A stretch of DNA of 64,000 nucleotides, taken from assembly GCF_000831645.3 (NCBI RefSeq), contig NZ_CP012559.1, positions 2,356,001-2,420,000 of the forward strand, in the 5' to 3' direction. Shown here in pieces: positions 38,205-48,122 of the stretch. This DNA is from Companilactobacillus heilongjiangensis. Lineage in GTDB: Bacteria > Bacillota > Bacilli > Lactobacillales > Lactobacillaceae. Below the pieces are notes generated by a model. It did no database searches. It was not told where the DNA came from and was given only the letters and a program-made list of their open reading frames with translations. The position numbers and the translations under genes are program-made. Each line of letters opens with the position of its first letter. Within the stretch, counting starts at the first letter, position 1.

Positions 38205-40997
38205 TTAATCATCTGCATTATTCAATAATGGTGGCATTTTAAAAAATAAATCTTTAAATTTATTAGCCAAAGCACTGCTATTAAACCGTAAACTGGCACC
38301 TATATTGGCATTATTTAATAATTGATCATAATCATACCAAACGATTTTATCGTTAATCAATACAGTATTTAAAACCTGTCTACTGTATTTGACGGTTATT
38401 TTCATATCAAGCAATTGATTAAATAAACCTAACTTTTCCTGTTTATCGGCTGGTAAAGTCACAATCACAATATCAGCAGGAGGTAGTTTTTTAACCAACT
38501 TCAAAATAGAGGAAGTTAGATATGCCACTCCAATAACTATTTCAGGTTTATTAGTTGTGAGCTCCATCATTAGCTGCTTATAACCAGTAACATCACTCAT
38601 TACTTTAACCACCGATTTACTATCATTAGCACTGATTTGATATTGTAATTCTTTATACGTTCGTAATCGCTTTTGGTACATTCGAGCTAACATAGGTACG
38701 AATAAATCTACATAATCAAAAACTTGTAGTTCACTCTTTTGACCTAAGTCTCGATTCAAACGCCCGAGATACTGCTCCGTACTGCCCTTCCACGAAATCG
38801 GCATAGCCAAAAGTAAAGTATCTATACTTCCAATATCAAATCCTTCACCAATATAGTTTCCAGTTGCTAGCAACACATATGGTTTCTTAAATTTGACCAA
38901 CTCAGCAATAATATTCTGATTAACTTTGGCTTTTTGGCGGCCAGATAATTCAAAAACTGGAATTTTTAATTTCGATGGAATTAAGTTTGCTAGAATATCT
39001 ATCTGTTCCAATCTTCTAGTTAATACCAACTGATGACGACCAAGTTTAAAATTATTACATATATCATCAACAATCAATTGATTGCGATCCTGATCATTCA
39101 ATATAGACTCATAATTCTCTTGCAATGTATTATTAGCCATAGTTTCATTATTCAACATTCCAAAATTAGTCATTCGCAAAACTAAAGACCGTTTCGTTGT
39201 TAGCAAATTTTTTTCATCAACTTTGGCAGTTTGATAAGCAATATTACCAGCGCGCATGAAGATAATTGGATCAAGACTATCTTGGCGATAAGGAGTTGCT
39301 GATAGTCCATAAATATATTTAGCAGTAACTTGTTTCATTACTAATTCGTTCGTGACCGCAGCCAAATGATGGACCTCATCAAAAATAACCATTCCGTAAT
39401 GGGACATAAACTCACTTAAATCATCCCCCAAGTGGCTCAGTGCTTGTACAGTTGCAACGTCCACTAAACGACTAATTTTTTTATGACCACTATAATAAGA
39501 ACCTATAACATTCTTTTTTCGTTTGCGACCAGTTTTCGTATATTCAACAAAGGGATCATTTTTAATCGTTAAAAATTTTTGAAGCCGTTGTTCCCATTGT
39601 TGAGCTAGAACTCGACTATTCACAATAATTAGTGTACTAACTGCACGTTTTGATATTAAACTGGCGGAAATTACTGTTTTGCCAAAACCAGTACGTGCTG
39701 CTAAAACTCCCATGTTATGTTTCAAAAGGGATGCTTGTGCTGGCAATTGTGCTTGTCGAAGCTCACCATTGAATTTAACATCTAGGTGCTCTCCAGTCGT
39801 CGTCTCATCATGGATAGTTAGTTTGGGCAATTTTCCACATAAATAATCTTCCAATCCTCTTGGCAAAATCACATACTGACTATCCTGCTCAGCAAGAGAG
39901 ATATATTGTGGGGTTTCCCAATTACTTCGACGCTGCTTTTGATTTTGATAATATTGTGGGTTTTTAAAAGTGGCCGCATATCTTAAAGCATTTATTTGAG
40001 CGGTAGTTAACTGTGATTTTAAAATATACAACTGGTTGCGACGATAAGCAGTAATTTTTTGTGTAGCATCCAATAATTTATCAGTAAGCAAATCAGGCTG
40101 TGTTCCATCTGGCAGTTCAAATAATTTGAAGTCATTAGTAGAGTCCAATTTTTCTGTAACCTGTTTGACTTTGGCATCACTAATAGTCTGTATTTGTAAC
40201 AAAAAATCCCATTGATCTGCATATGCCTCAAATTTTTCGTTTACAAATAGACTGCGACCCAACTTCATCCTCTGATATTGTAACGGGGCGGCAATCAAAT
40301 TACCAAGCCCTCCGGACGGCATCGTATCCTGATTTGGAAATAGACGATCAAATGCCTTAAACGAAATATTAGGATTAATAGCCATCGCATCTTTTAAAAT
40401 AGCCTGTCCCATACAGCGCGCTGATGCTGCAGAAATCGCATGTTCAAAAAAGAACCACAGATGTGCCCCATTACCTGATTGAGAACGCTCAATGGCAACA
40501 GGTAAGGTATTTTGATTACAGATTTTAACTAGCGAAGAAACAATTTCTTGCCAATTTTGTTTATCAATATCAATGACAAGAAAATTTGTCACATCATTAG
40601 GTAATAATGGGAAAATTCCAATAAAGATATTTCCTCTGAGATGCTCCTTTAGGACATTATCAGTTAGCGGCAAATAATCATTTTTGTTAGGGCGACCATT
40701 AGAAAAAGTTGTTGCCGGACTATACACATCTCGTTGTGCTTTCTTATTGTAATATCGTTTAGCATAAACATCTTGACGTCCATTAAAGCGACGACGATAA
40801 AGAGCAATTTTTTCAGCAGTACCAAATTGTTGATTAGCTGGTGCAGCAACCCGATTCATAAATTCAGCTAACGGTTCAACTAATAATTGTTGTGTACGTT
40901 GGTTTAAATAAACTGCTTGTTTTTCACCCGAATGTGCTGACAGAGCAATCATTTTTAAAATATAGCTATCGTTACCATCACGATATACTCGCTCCAT
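38205..40997 (-). CDS. TOTE-type archaeo-eukaryotic primase fused to an SF2 helicase and a degenerate PLD-like domain
   Basis: 930 residues. The primase domain (about 65-280) has YRRRFNGRQDVYAKR, catalytic DIDK (143-146), SGNGAHLW (174-181) and DRLFPNQDTMPSGGLGNLIA. An SF2 helicase follows with TGFGKT near 437 and DEVHH near 540. The C-terminal 100 residues resemble a phospholipase-D-like nuclease, but where HxK is expected it reads VLNTVLINDKIVWYDY, so that site looks inactive. Proteins of this design belong to TOTE conflict systems, thought to act on invading DNA. It stands alone here. The biological role is inference. Confidence 0.85.
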   Translation of the reverse strand: MERVYRDGNDSYILKMIALSAHSGEKQAVYLNQRTQQLLVEPLAEFMNRVAAPANQQFGTAEKIALYRRRFNGRQDVYAKRYYNKKAQRDVYSPATTFSNGRPNKNDYLPLTDNVLKEHLRGNIFIGIFPLLPNDVTNFLVIDIDKQNWQEIVSSLVKICNQNTLPVAIERSQSGNGAHLWFFFEHAISAASARCMGQAILKDAMAINPNISFKAFDRLFPNQDTMPSGGLGNLIAAPLQYQRMKLGRSLFVNEKFEAYADQWDFLLQIQTISDAKVKQVTEKLDSTNDFKLFELPDGTQPDLLTDKLLDATQKITAYRRNQLYILKSQLTTAQINALRYAATFKNPQYYQNQKQRRSNWETPQYISLAEQDSQYVILPRGLEDYLCGKLPKLTIHDETTTGEHLDVKFNGELRQAQLPAQASLLKHNMGVLAARTGFGKTVISASLISKRAVSTLIIVNSRVLAQQWEQRLQKFLTIKNDPFVEYTKTGRKRKKNVIGSYYSGHKKISRLVDVATVQALSHLGDDLSEFMSHYGMVIFDEVHHLAAVTNELVMKQVTAKYIYGLSATPYRQDSLDPIIFMRAGNIAYQTAKVDEKNLLTTKRSLVLRMTNFGMLNNETMANNTLQENYESILNDQDRNQLIVDDICNNFKLGRHQLVLTRRLEQIDILANLIPSKLKIPVFELSGRQKAKVNQNIIAELVKFKKPYVLLATGNYIGEGFDIGSIDTLLLAMPISWKGSTEQYLGRLNRDLGQKSELQVFDYVDLFVPMLARMYQKRLRTYKELQYQISANDSKSVVKVMSDVTGYKQLMMELTTNKPEIVIGVAYLTSSILKLVKKLPPADIVIVTLPADKQEKLGLFNQLLDMKITVKYSRQVLNTVLINDKIVWYDYDQLLNNANIGASLRFNSSALANKFKDLFFKMPPLLNNADD

Positions 40998-41396
40998 ATA
41001 CTATTCTCCCGTATAACAAATCATTTTTGATTAACTAATTGAAATAATATTTATAATACCAATTATTAACATCATCTCTCAAACATATTGTTGATACAAA
41101 TCAAAAAGGCCAATCGTAAATTGGTTCTTTTCTCAAGTTCGGCTAGGATACAATTGAAACTAAAAACAAGAGTGAATAAATCCTAGTAAATCGGGAATTT
41201 ATTCACTCTTGTTTGATGTTCTTTGTAAAAATAATCAAGTTTAAGAAAGAACCCATAAATTGATTTGTTTCTTTTTAATTTGTTTCTATTTTTAGTTGTT
41301 AATTCTAGCGCTTAAGGTAATCCAATACCTAATTTGATTATCTTCATACACAAAAATAAAATACTCTTAACTCTGGAAACGGCATACTTTAAATTT
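40998..41396. other. Intergenic region with lectin-gene terminator and an element remnant
   Basis: No gene. At 41164-41213 AAACAAGAGTGAATAAAT and its complement form a long hairpin with a U-run on the minus strand, a terminator about 180 bases after the lectin gene. At 41349-41386 the minus strand reads GCCGTTTCCAGAGTTAAGAG, matching one end of the 180-bp elements, with no partner arm nearby. Confidence 0.6.
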
Positions 41397-43637
41397 TTAA
41401 AGCGTATCAGACAAAGTCCAATTAATTTCACCAGTATACTTACCAGCTGTCATCAATCCATTACTACGAAGGAAAATTCCCATACCACTATTCCAAGCTT
41501 TTGAAACAGATGTCGTTTGTTCACCATCTTGAGTTTTTACACCATTGGCAATATCTACTAAATTATCACCCATTAAACTCTGTTCATCACCGTTATTATC
41601 CTTATAGACCATCTCGCCATTAAATGGAGTATCTCCACTCTTGAGGCCATCCGTATCAGCAGATAAATGCCACACGTTATCTTGACTTACTTGACGACCA
41701 TCATTAACAGTAATGTCCCAATTACCACTTCTTGTAATTAAATGGGATGCCGTAACTTGGTTAACATTACTAAAGTTATACCCTTTATTAACAGTCAGCG
41801 ACAAAGCACCTGTTTTGGAAATCACTTCAGTTGAGGTAGTAGATTTATTACCATCTTTATCCATGACATAAACTTCCAAATCATTCGTTGTTCCTGTCAA
41901 TTTATCTGCCGGAATACTAAAGTTCAATTTTCCGGAAGCATCATCACTACTCAATGGGAAAGTATCCAGAGTAGTTTCCATGCCAGTATCATTATCTTTC
42001 AATTTAGCATAAACAGAAACGGCTGAGTTAGTAACGGCTGTACCATCAGTATAAGAAACGGTACCGGTTATACCAACGTCCTTATCAGGACTAACAGAAA
42101 CGTTACTTTTATCTAAGCTCAAATTGATTGGTTTACTCTTTTTAATAGTAAATGAAGGTGAATCAACATCCTTAATCAAGGTATCACTATCAATTTTGGA
42201 ACGCGTTGAAGCTACTGTTGTATCTGAACTTACAGCCTTCGCAACCCCATTAATAGTGATAGTTGCCGATGTTGGGCCAGTACTACTCAATGATTTGTCT
42301 ACGGGATATCCATTTACAGACGTTCCACTCAAAAAGCTTGATTTAATATCTTTGGTTGACCCGTCACTATAAGTGATTTTACCGATATTTCCATTGGAAT
42401 CAGCCGTATAAGTCACTCCGGACGGCAAATTCAAATCCGCCACAATGTTGTCCCATGAGTCACGACCACTATCGTATGTAAGATTATAATTAATTGCTAA
42501 CTGATCGTTGGAATTAACTGAATCGCCATCTTTAACATCTTTATTTTGAGTCTCATCTTTAATTGTTGCCGTCGCATCCCCTTCAACTGAAGAAGGAATT
42601 GATTCGAAAGCAATCAAGTTAGCCTCATAACTATCACCTGTAGTAGCCGTAAAGCCCCAACGTAAGTGATTATCGGGTACTACTCCAAATTCTGTAGGTT
42701 TGATAGGATCAGTTGTTTCAGTGATAGGATTAGTTCCTTTGGAACCATCAGGATTTTTATCATTAAATGAATAAGTAGCCTGAAATGTTGTTGGGTCCCA
42801 ACTAATGGTTAAGTGATGCCACTGTCCATCATGAAGCGTTACTGGCACAGTTCCCGTGTGATGTTGGGTATAGTAATAACCGCCGCTAGTGCTTCCAAAA
42901 AGGCCGGTTTTAGGTGGGGTTCCGCCTCTAATATAAGTGGTCGGATCATGGGGGTATCCATATGCAATATGCTGGCCAGAAATCCCTTGGTCAAAACCAT
43001 CAGCTCCACCTGGATCACCAGCGGTATTCGCAGTTGTATCAAATTCCAGTGCCCAACTGTCTTGAATAGCCGTATCTGCAATTGTTTTGGGACTATCAAC
43101 ACTATTATCGTTATCTAATCCCCAGACACCCAAGGTTTCACCGGCCCCAAGCGTTGTTCCCTTGTGCGAGAAATCCTTAACACCTAGAGATGAGTTCTGT
43201 AAAACAAAGGCCATTCCATCACCAAAATCACCTGTACTAGTATGTGTTTTGGGACCAAAATAGAGCCACATCGATAGTGTTTGCTTTTTAGTAATATCAA
43301 TATAATTACCGCCACCAACGTTAGACCAAATAGCAGCGGCTTGATTAGTATTATATGTCATTCTAATGGCACGCAAATCACCAAATGGAGAGCCAGTAGC
43401 ACTCATCAAAGAAGCCAAGTTATTAACGGTCCCACCACTAGATGTTTTGTAGTCACTAAAGTCTCCTTTTGTAAATAAAGTGGAATCCAATCCCAAATTA
43501 TCCGGAGCGGTCGACAAGCCTGCATTTTGTTCCGCCAAGGCAGATGCAGCAGATGCAGCTTTAACATTAACTGAACTATTAAAAAATCCCTCAATACCCA
43601 TGAAAATGGCTACACAAAATAGCCATAATATATTCAT
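41397..43637 (-). CDS. Surface protein with L-type lectin domain and C-terminal WxL-like domain
   Basis: 746 residues. Hydrophobic signal segment (1-26, cleavage near VKA). A bacterial legume-lectin-like domain follows (about 45-320: DGMAFVLQN, WALEFDTTAN, GQWHHLTISWD). Then come Ig-like or cadherin-like repeats with DATATIKDETQ and DKDVGITGTVSYTDGTAV, and a C-terminal region ending GEINWTLSDTL, which fits a WxL wall-binding domain. It would bind sugars at the cell surface. The ATG at 43637 has no nearby ribosome site; a GAGGG stands 8 bases before an in-frame ATA three codons upstream. Confidence 0.8.
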   Translation of the reverse strand: MNILWLFCVAIFMGIEGFFNSSVNVKAASAASALAEQNAGLSTAPDNLGLDSTLFTKGDFSDYKTSSGGTVNNLASLMSATGSPFGDLRAIRMTYNTNQAAAIWSNVGGGNYIDITKKQTLSMWLYFGPKTHTSTGDFGDGMAFVLQNSSLGVKDFSHKGTTLGAGETLGVWGLDNDNSVDSPKTIADTAIQDSWALEFDTTANTAGDPGGADGFDQGISGQHIAYGYPHDPTTYIRGGTPPKTGLFGSTSGGYYYTQHHTGTVPVTLHDGQWHHLTISWDPTTFQATYSFNDKNPDGSKGTNPITETTDPIKPTEFGVVPDNHLRWGFTATTGDSYEANLIAFESIPSSVEGDATATIKDETQNKDVKDGDSVNSNDQLAINYNLTYDSGRDSWDNIVADLNLPSGVTYTADSNGNIGKITYSDGSTKDIKSSFLSGTSVNGYPVDKSLSSTGPTSATITINGVAKAVSSDTTVASTRSKIDSDTLIKDVDSPSFTIKKSKPINLSLDKSNVSVSPDKDVGITGTVSYTDGTAVTNSAVSVYAKLKDNDTGMETTLDTFPLSSDDASGKLNFSIPADKLTGTTNDLEVYVMDKDGNKSTTSTEVISKTGALSLTVNKGYNFSNVNQVTASHLITRSGNWDITVNDGRQVSQDNVWHLSADTDGLKSGDTPFNGEMVYKDNNGDEQSLMGDNLVDIANGVKTQDGEQTTSVSKAWNSGMGIFLRSNGLMTAGKYTGEINWTLSDTL

Positions 43638-43757
43638 TCTTTTTATTTTGCTGCCCTCAATTTCATAAATATATAAATTAAAAATATCTTTTGATAATTA
43701 TATACACATCATGAAAAAAATACATCGAATTTGTATCATTTTTTAGTCTTTTGGCAT

Positions 43758-43798
43758 AAAAAAAGAAAGCTCATCAAATATTGATAAGCTTTCTTTTC
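43758..43798 (-). terminator. pepN terminator
   Basis: AAAGAAAGCT and AGCTTTCTTT pair around an AT-rich loop that extends the stem (ATCAA/TTGAT), with seven T on the minus strand. It lies just after the pepN stop. Confidence 0.9.
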
Positions 43799-43806
43799 AT
43801 AATTTG

Positions 43807-46338
43807 CTATTTATTTTCAGAAATTGCTTTGTTAACTGCGTCTTTTTCGTCTTCAATCAAGTTAACGTTAGTTTCAACAATCTTAATATCCATTTGGATT
43901 TCACGAGTCAAACCTGGTGTATTAACTTTTGGTTCAAAGAACTTCTTAAACTCAGCCAAACGTTCTGGTGTATGGAAAATCATTGACGTAACAGTGATAT
44001 ATGTTGAGAATTCCATATCTCCACCGACTGTCTTCTCCAACCATGACCAGTCATTTCTAATCCAATCCCAAGCGTCTTGTTGAGCTTCTTTATTTGCCAA
44101 AGTTCCACGATACCATGCACGCAAATCTTGTGGCTTGATAGTATCAGCATCTTCAAATTTACTAATTAATTTCTTAATCAATTCAGCATCAGGTGTACTT
44201 GTAATGGCAACTGAAAGGTCTTCTTTATAACTTGGGTCAGCAGTCTTAACGTAATCGTTCAACAAGTTATTGAATAATTCAGCAGAACCGTAGTTCTTAA
44301 CTTCATTTCTCAAAACGAAGAGACGAATGTCAGCTGATAGGCCAATCAAGTTATCTTTGTTTTCAGTAAAGATTTCGTGAGCCTTAGCAATGGCATCTTT
44401 ATTTTCAGCATACAATGCGGCGCTCAAAACATATGGACGTGTTAATTGATCGTCATTTGATTCGCCAGCCTTTGGTTCCCAACCTAAACGGGCAACTTGC
44501 TTAGCACTCAATTTATCGAACAAAGCTTGCAAGTTCTTTTCTTCAGCAGAACCTGGTTTAACAAACTTCTTCAAATTGTTGGCAACACGATACAATGCGG
44601 CATTAACAACAGTTGAATGACTTTGAGCAAATTTACCAAGCAATGGCACGATTTCAGCGTATGAAATTTCACGAGCATCAGCCAATAGCCGAAGATCTTG
44701 TAGAATTCCTAATTGTGAAATGTTGTCGATTGAATCAAGATTATCCAAGATATCTTTCAACAAAGTAGCATCGTATTTAACGATAAAGTGTGAGTTGTTA
44801 CCGACATTTAGACGGAATGGTTCGTTGGCATCCTTGTGCAATTCAGCGTAATCACCGACAACGACTGACTTTTCAGACATAATCTTAGGTGTAGCACCAT
44901 AGTTACTGTTTAAAGGAATCTTCCATGAACGAGCTTCATCTTTACCTTGACCGATAAAGAATTGTTGTTGTGACAAAGTAATCTTGCCATCAACGACACT
45001 AGCTGAAACAACTGGATAACCCGGTTGTTCTAGCCATGAGTGCATGATTGAGCCAACATCGATACCAGAAGCATCACCTAGAGCATTCCAAAGGTCATCA
45101 CCTTCAGCGTTGTTATACTTGTGAGCTTCAAAGTACTTCTTCAAACCAGCACGTAAGTTATCGTCACCTAACAAGGCACGAACCATAACTAGCATTCTGG
45201 CACCCTTAGCGTAAACGATAGCTGAATCGAACAAAGCATCAATTTCAGCCGGATTGTTAACTTGCACATGAACAGATTGAACACCATCAGTCGCATCACG
45301 TTGCAAAGCAGCAGGAACATCAGATGTTTGGAACATTTCCCAAACATTCCAGTCAGGTTCAATTGCATCAACAGCAACGTATTCCATCATGTTGGCAAAA
45401 CTTTCGTTTAACCATAAGTTGTCCCACCACTTCATAGTTACCAAATCACCGAACCATTGGTGAGCAAGTTCGTGAGTAATAACTGTAGCAACAAGTTGTT
45501 TAGTATCAAGTGAAGTATTGTCAGGATCAACCATCAAGTAAGCTTCACGGTATGTAACAAGACCCCAGTTTTCCATGGCACCAGCTGAGAAGTCAGGCAA
45601 AGCTAATTGCCATGAATGTGGAAGTGGATATGGAGTTTCATAGAAATCTTCATAGAATTCAATAGCACGTTTAGCAATATCCAAGGCAAAGTCTAATTCG
45701 TTGGCCTTGTGAGCTTTAGTAGCGAAGACACCGACTTCAACGCCACTCTTAGTTGTTGTAACTTTACTTTGAAGATCACCGAAAGCAAAGGCGATTAAGT
45801 AAGTTGACATCTTAACAGTTGTATCGAAGTAGTGAACACCATTTTCAGTTCTAATTTCTGGCATGTTAGCCAAAATTGTTTCACCAGGTTGTTCATCAAA
45901 CTTGATAGCCATATCAAATTTAGCTTTAGCCTCAGGTTCATCGACACATGGGAAAGCTTGGCGGGCAAAAGTAGTTTCAAATTGTGTTCCGATAATTTGC
46001 TTCTTTTCACCATTAACTTCGTAATATGAAGGATAAATACCCATCATTGAGTCAGTCAACTTAGCGTTGTAAGTAATTGTCAAAGTTGTTTCGCCAGCTT
46101 GTGGCAAATCAATGTTGATAGCCTCATTAGTATCATCAACAGTGAATTGAACGTCCTTGCCGTTAGCTTGAACAGTTTCAACGTTTAAATATTTTTGGTT
46201 AATTGAGATAGATGGCACTTTAGCTCCACCATCAATAACAGTCTTACCAGAGATTTTTTTAGTTCCACGGTCAATATCGATGAAGACATCATAGCGACTT
46301 GGTTGAAATTTATCATAAAAGCGTGTTATTTCAGACAT
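43807..46338 (-). CDS. pepN: Aminopeptidase N (M1 family)
   Basis: About 843 residues, the normal length for lactobacillar PepN. The substrate motif GAMENWG is near residue 254. The zinc site HELAHQW...NE is near 291-314. It removes N-terminal residues from peptides in the cytoplasm, part of casein-derived peptide use. The start is ATG 46338 (MSEITRFYDKF) preceded by GGGG and 5 bases; the seven-residue longer frame starts inside that site. Monocistronic. Confidence 0.96.
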   Translation of the reverse strand: MSEITRFYDKFQPSRYDVFIDIDRGTKKISGKTVIDGGAKVPSISINQKYLNVETVQANGKDVQFTVDDTNEAINIDLPQAGETTLTITYNAKLTDSMMGIYPSYYEVNGEKKQIIGTQFETTFARQAFPCVDEPEAKAKFDMAIKFDEQPGETILANMPEIRTENGVHYFDTTVKMSTYLIAFAFGDLQSKVTTTKSGVEVGVFATKAHKANELDFALDIAKRAIEFYEDFYETPYPLPHSWQLALPDFSAGAMENWGLVTYREAYLMVDPDNTSLDTKQLVATVITHELAHQWFGDLVTMKWWDNLWLNESFANMMEYVAVDAIEPDWNVWEMFQTSDVPAALQRDATDGVQSVHVQVNNPAEIDALFDSAIVYAKGARMLVMVRALLGDDNLRAGLKKYFEAHKYNNAEGDDLWNALGDASGIDVGSIMHSWLEQPGYPVVSASVVDGKITLSQQQFFIGQGKDEARSWKIPLNSNYGATPKIMSEKSVVVGDYAELHKDANEPFRLNVGNNSHFIVKYDATLLKDILDNLDSIDNISQLGILQDLRLLADAREISYAEIVPLLGKFAQSHSTVVNAALYRVANNLKKFVKPGSAEEKNLQALFDKLSAKQVARLGWEPKAGESNDDQLTRPYVLSAALYAENKDAIAKAHEIFTENKDNLIGLSADIRLFVLRNEVKNYGSAELFNNLLNDYVKTADPSYKEDLSVAITSTPDAELIKKLISKFEDADTIKPQDLRAWYRGTLANKEAQQDAWDWIRNDWSWLEKTVGGDMEFSTYITVTSMIFHTPERLAEFKKFFEPKVNTPGLTREIQMDIKIVETNVNLIEDEKDAVNKAISENK

Positions 46339-46435
46339 AAGTTCCCCTTTTTTAATCATTCTTTAATATACTTCTAATTTATTATAATCTTTAATATATC
46401 TTAGTTTCAATATAAAAAGAATAGTAATTTAATAT

Positions 46436-46622
46436 GCCGTCTCCGGGTGTCAGTGATTTTTTGCCAGCTATGGGGACCGGTGCGAGCCAAATTACGGTCT
46501 CGCATCTCGATTTGAAGCCTTGCCAAAACCCGGCAAGTCTCCAAAGTCGCCCCGTGGTGTAAGAGCTAAAGCTCTAACGCCACCTCCACAGCAGGCAAAA
46601 ATCACTGACACCCTCCGACTAA
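46436..46622 (+). repeat. Structured intergenic element, copy 1
   Basis: About 187 bp. Terminal arms GGGTGTCAGTGATTTTTTGC (46445 on) and its complement (46594-46613). Inside are GACCGG..ACGGTCTCG, a CTTGCC/GGCAAG hairpin (about 46519-46537) and a hairpin GTGGTGTAAGAGCT-AA-... (46554-46583). It shares this skeleton with 50030-50207 and 56978-57159, while the arm sequences differ. Confidence 0.85.
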
Positions 46623-46745
46623 AATTTATTGTGCTTAAAATCTTTTTAATAAAACAGTTGAACGATTATTAATACCTAAATAGCTTATCAAATATAAACC
46701 TATGTCCCAAACAAAGTGATTTCTAAATCGATACTATTTCTGATT

Positions 46746-46845
46746 TTTATCAATTATAATTGATAAAAGCGGATAATTAAGAAATTCTTCAATTATAATT
46801 GAAGAAAACTAGAAATTAAGAAATTCTTCAATTATAATTGAAGAA
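46746..46845 (+). repeat. Three 39-bp-spaced perfect palindromes upstream of the AAA ATPase gene
   Basis: Perfect 22-bp palindromes occur at 46746-46767, 46785-46806 and 46824-46845, all with core CAATTATAATTG. The first has outer arms TTTAT/ATAAA, the others TTCTT/AAGAA. The repeat unit is 39 bp and includes AATTAAGAAA. The third ends 3 bases before the GGAGG of the ATPase gene. Confidence 0.85.
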
Positions 46846-46860
46846 AAAGGAGGACTTAAA

Positions 46861-48051
46861 ATGATTGTTCGTGATTTATATTTAAATAAGCTACGTAAAT
46901 TTCAAAACACCGAGTTTGTTAAAGTCATAACTGGCGTGAGAAGATCCGGCAAAACTTTTATTCTTCGGCTGTTTCGAGATGAATTGCGCCAACAAGGGAT
47001 TCCTGACGATCAGATTATCTTTATCAATTTTGAATCTATGAAATATCAGGATCTCTTATCTAAAAATGCCCTCTACGACTATGTTATGAAATCCTTAATT
47101 CCTGATAAAAAAATGTATTTATTCTTTGACGAGATTCAAAGAGTTACTGGCTGGGAAGATGTAATCAATAGTTTTCGAGTAGACTTTGATGCAGATATTT
47201 ACGTATCTGGATCAAACGCATCTCTACTATCTGGCGAATTAGCTACTCTTCTAACAGGTAGAATGGTAGAAATTCCTATCTATCCACTATCATTCAAAGA
47301 ATATTTACAATTTCGAGATATAACTGACCAACCAGAACGATACTTTAACGACTATATAACCGAAGGTGGATTTCCCGCTGTAGCCTTAGTTGATGATGCT
47401 TCGGTAAAACAGAGCATTTTGGATGGAATATACAGTTCTATTCTGCTTCGTGACGTGACCGAACGTGCTCAAATTCGTGATGATGGTCAATTGACTCAAA
47501 TTTCAAATTATCTTCTAAGTGAAATTGGTAATTTGATTTCCGGCAACAAGATTGCAGGTGTTCTATCTAATGAAGGATTCAAAACAGCTAACGCCACGTC
47601 AGTTCTTCGATATATCAATTTATTACAAAATGCTTTTCTCTTCTATCCTGCTAAACGTTACGATATACGTGGCAAAGCTTATCTTCGTACTGTTGCGAAA
47701 TATTACGCTGTCGACACGGGGTTAAGAAATACCACATTAAACCGCAACTATCATGACAATTTTGGACACCAAATAGAGAATATCGTTTACCTAGAGTTAC
47801 GACGTCGCGGATATCAAGTTGATGTTGGTAAAGATGATACTAAGGAAATCGATTTTATCGCACGAAAAGGAAATGAAACCCGTTACTACCAAGTAACTAT
47901 GCAACTGCCTGATGATAATGACCGTGAAATCAGTAATCTAGCTGTTTTGCCTGACAACTTTCCTAAAGTCGTCCTAACAGCCAATCGAATGGATGTTGGC
48001 CACGTAAATGGTATTTCTGTAGAATACATCATTGATTGGTTACTATCATAA
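46861..48051 (+). CDS. AAA_14/DUF4143 ATP-binding protein
   Basis: 396 residues. Walker A GVRRSGKT (25-32), Walker B YLFFDEIQ (86-93), the arginine/sensor region SGSNASLLSGELATLLTGR, and a C-terminal DUF4143 domain with a nuclease-like strand (ENIVYLELRRRGYQVDVG...EIDFIARKG). The D/E..E..D-x-A spacing hints at a PD-(D/E)XK fold, but this is not established. The family is widespread and uncharacterised, often in mobile or defence settings. GGAGG lies 7 bases before the ATG, just after three palindromes. Confidence 0.88.
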   Translation: MIVRDLYLNKLRKFQNTEFVKVITGVRRSGKTFILRLFRDELRQQGIPDDQIIFINFESMKYQDLLSKNALYDYVMKSLIPDKKMYLFFDEIQRVTGWEDVINSFRVDFDADIYVSGSNASLLSGELATLLTGRMVEIPIYPLSFKEYLQFRDITDQPERYFNDYITEGGFPAVALVDDASVKQSILDGIYSSILLRDVTERAQIRDDGQLTQISNYLLSEIGNLISGNKIAGVLSNEGFKTANATSVLRYINLLQNAFLFYPAKRYDIRGKAYLRTVAKYYAVDTGLRNTTLNRNYHDNFGHQIENIVYLELRRRGYQVDVGKDDTKEIDFIARKGNETRYYQVTMQLPDDNDREISNLAVLPDNFPKVVLTANRMDVGHVNGISVEYIIDWLLS

Positions 48052-48075
48052 ATTAAAGTTTTAAATAAGCATCAC

Positions 48076-48112
48076 AAAAAGAGAGACTAATCAAACGATT
48101 AATCTCTCTTTT
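48076..48112. terminator. Bidirectional terminator after the AAA ATPase gene
   Basis: AAAAAGAGAGA.TAATC and GATTAATCTCTCTTTT pair around AAAC. It lies between convergent genes. Confidence 0.88.
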
Positions 48113-48122
48113 ATATTAGAAA

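Noticed and set aside
46746-46845. Regular 39-bp repeats resembling a tiny CRISPR array
   Set aside because: Only three units, the spacing sequence is itself partly repeated, each repeat is a full palindrome, and there are no cas genes.
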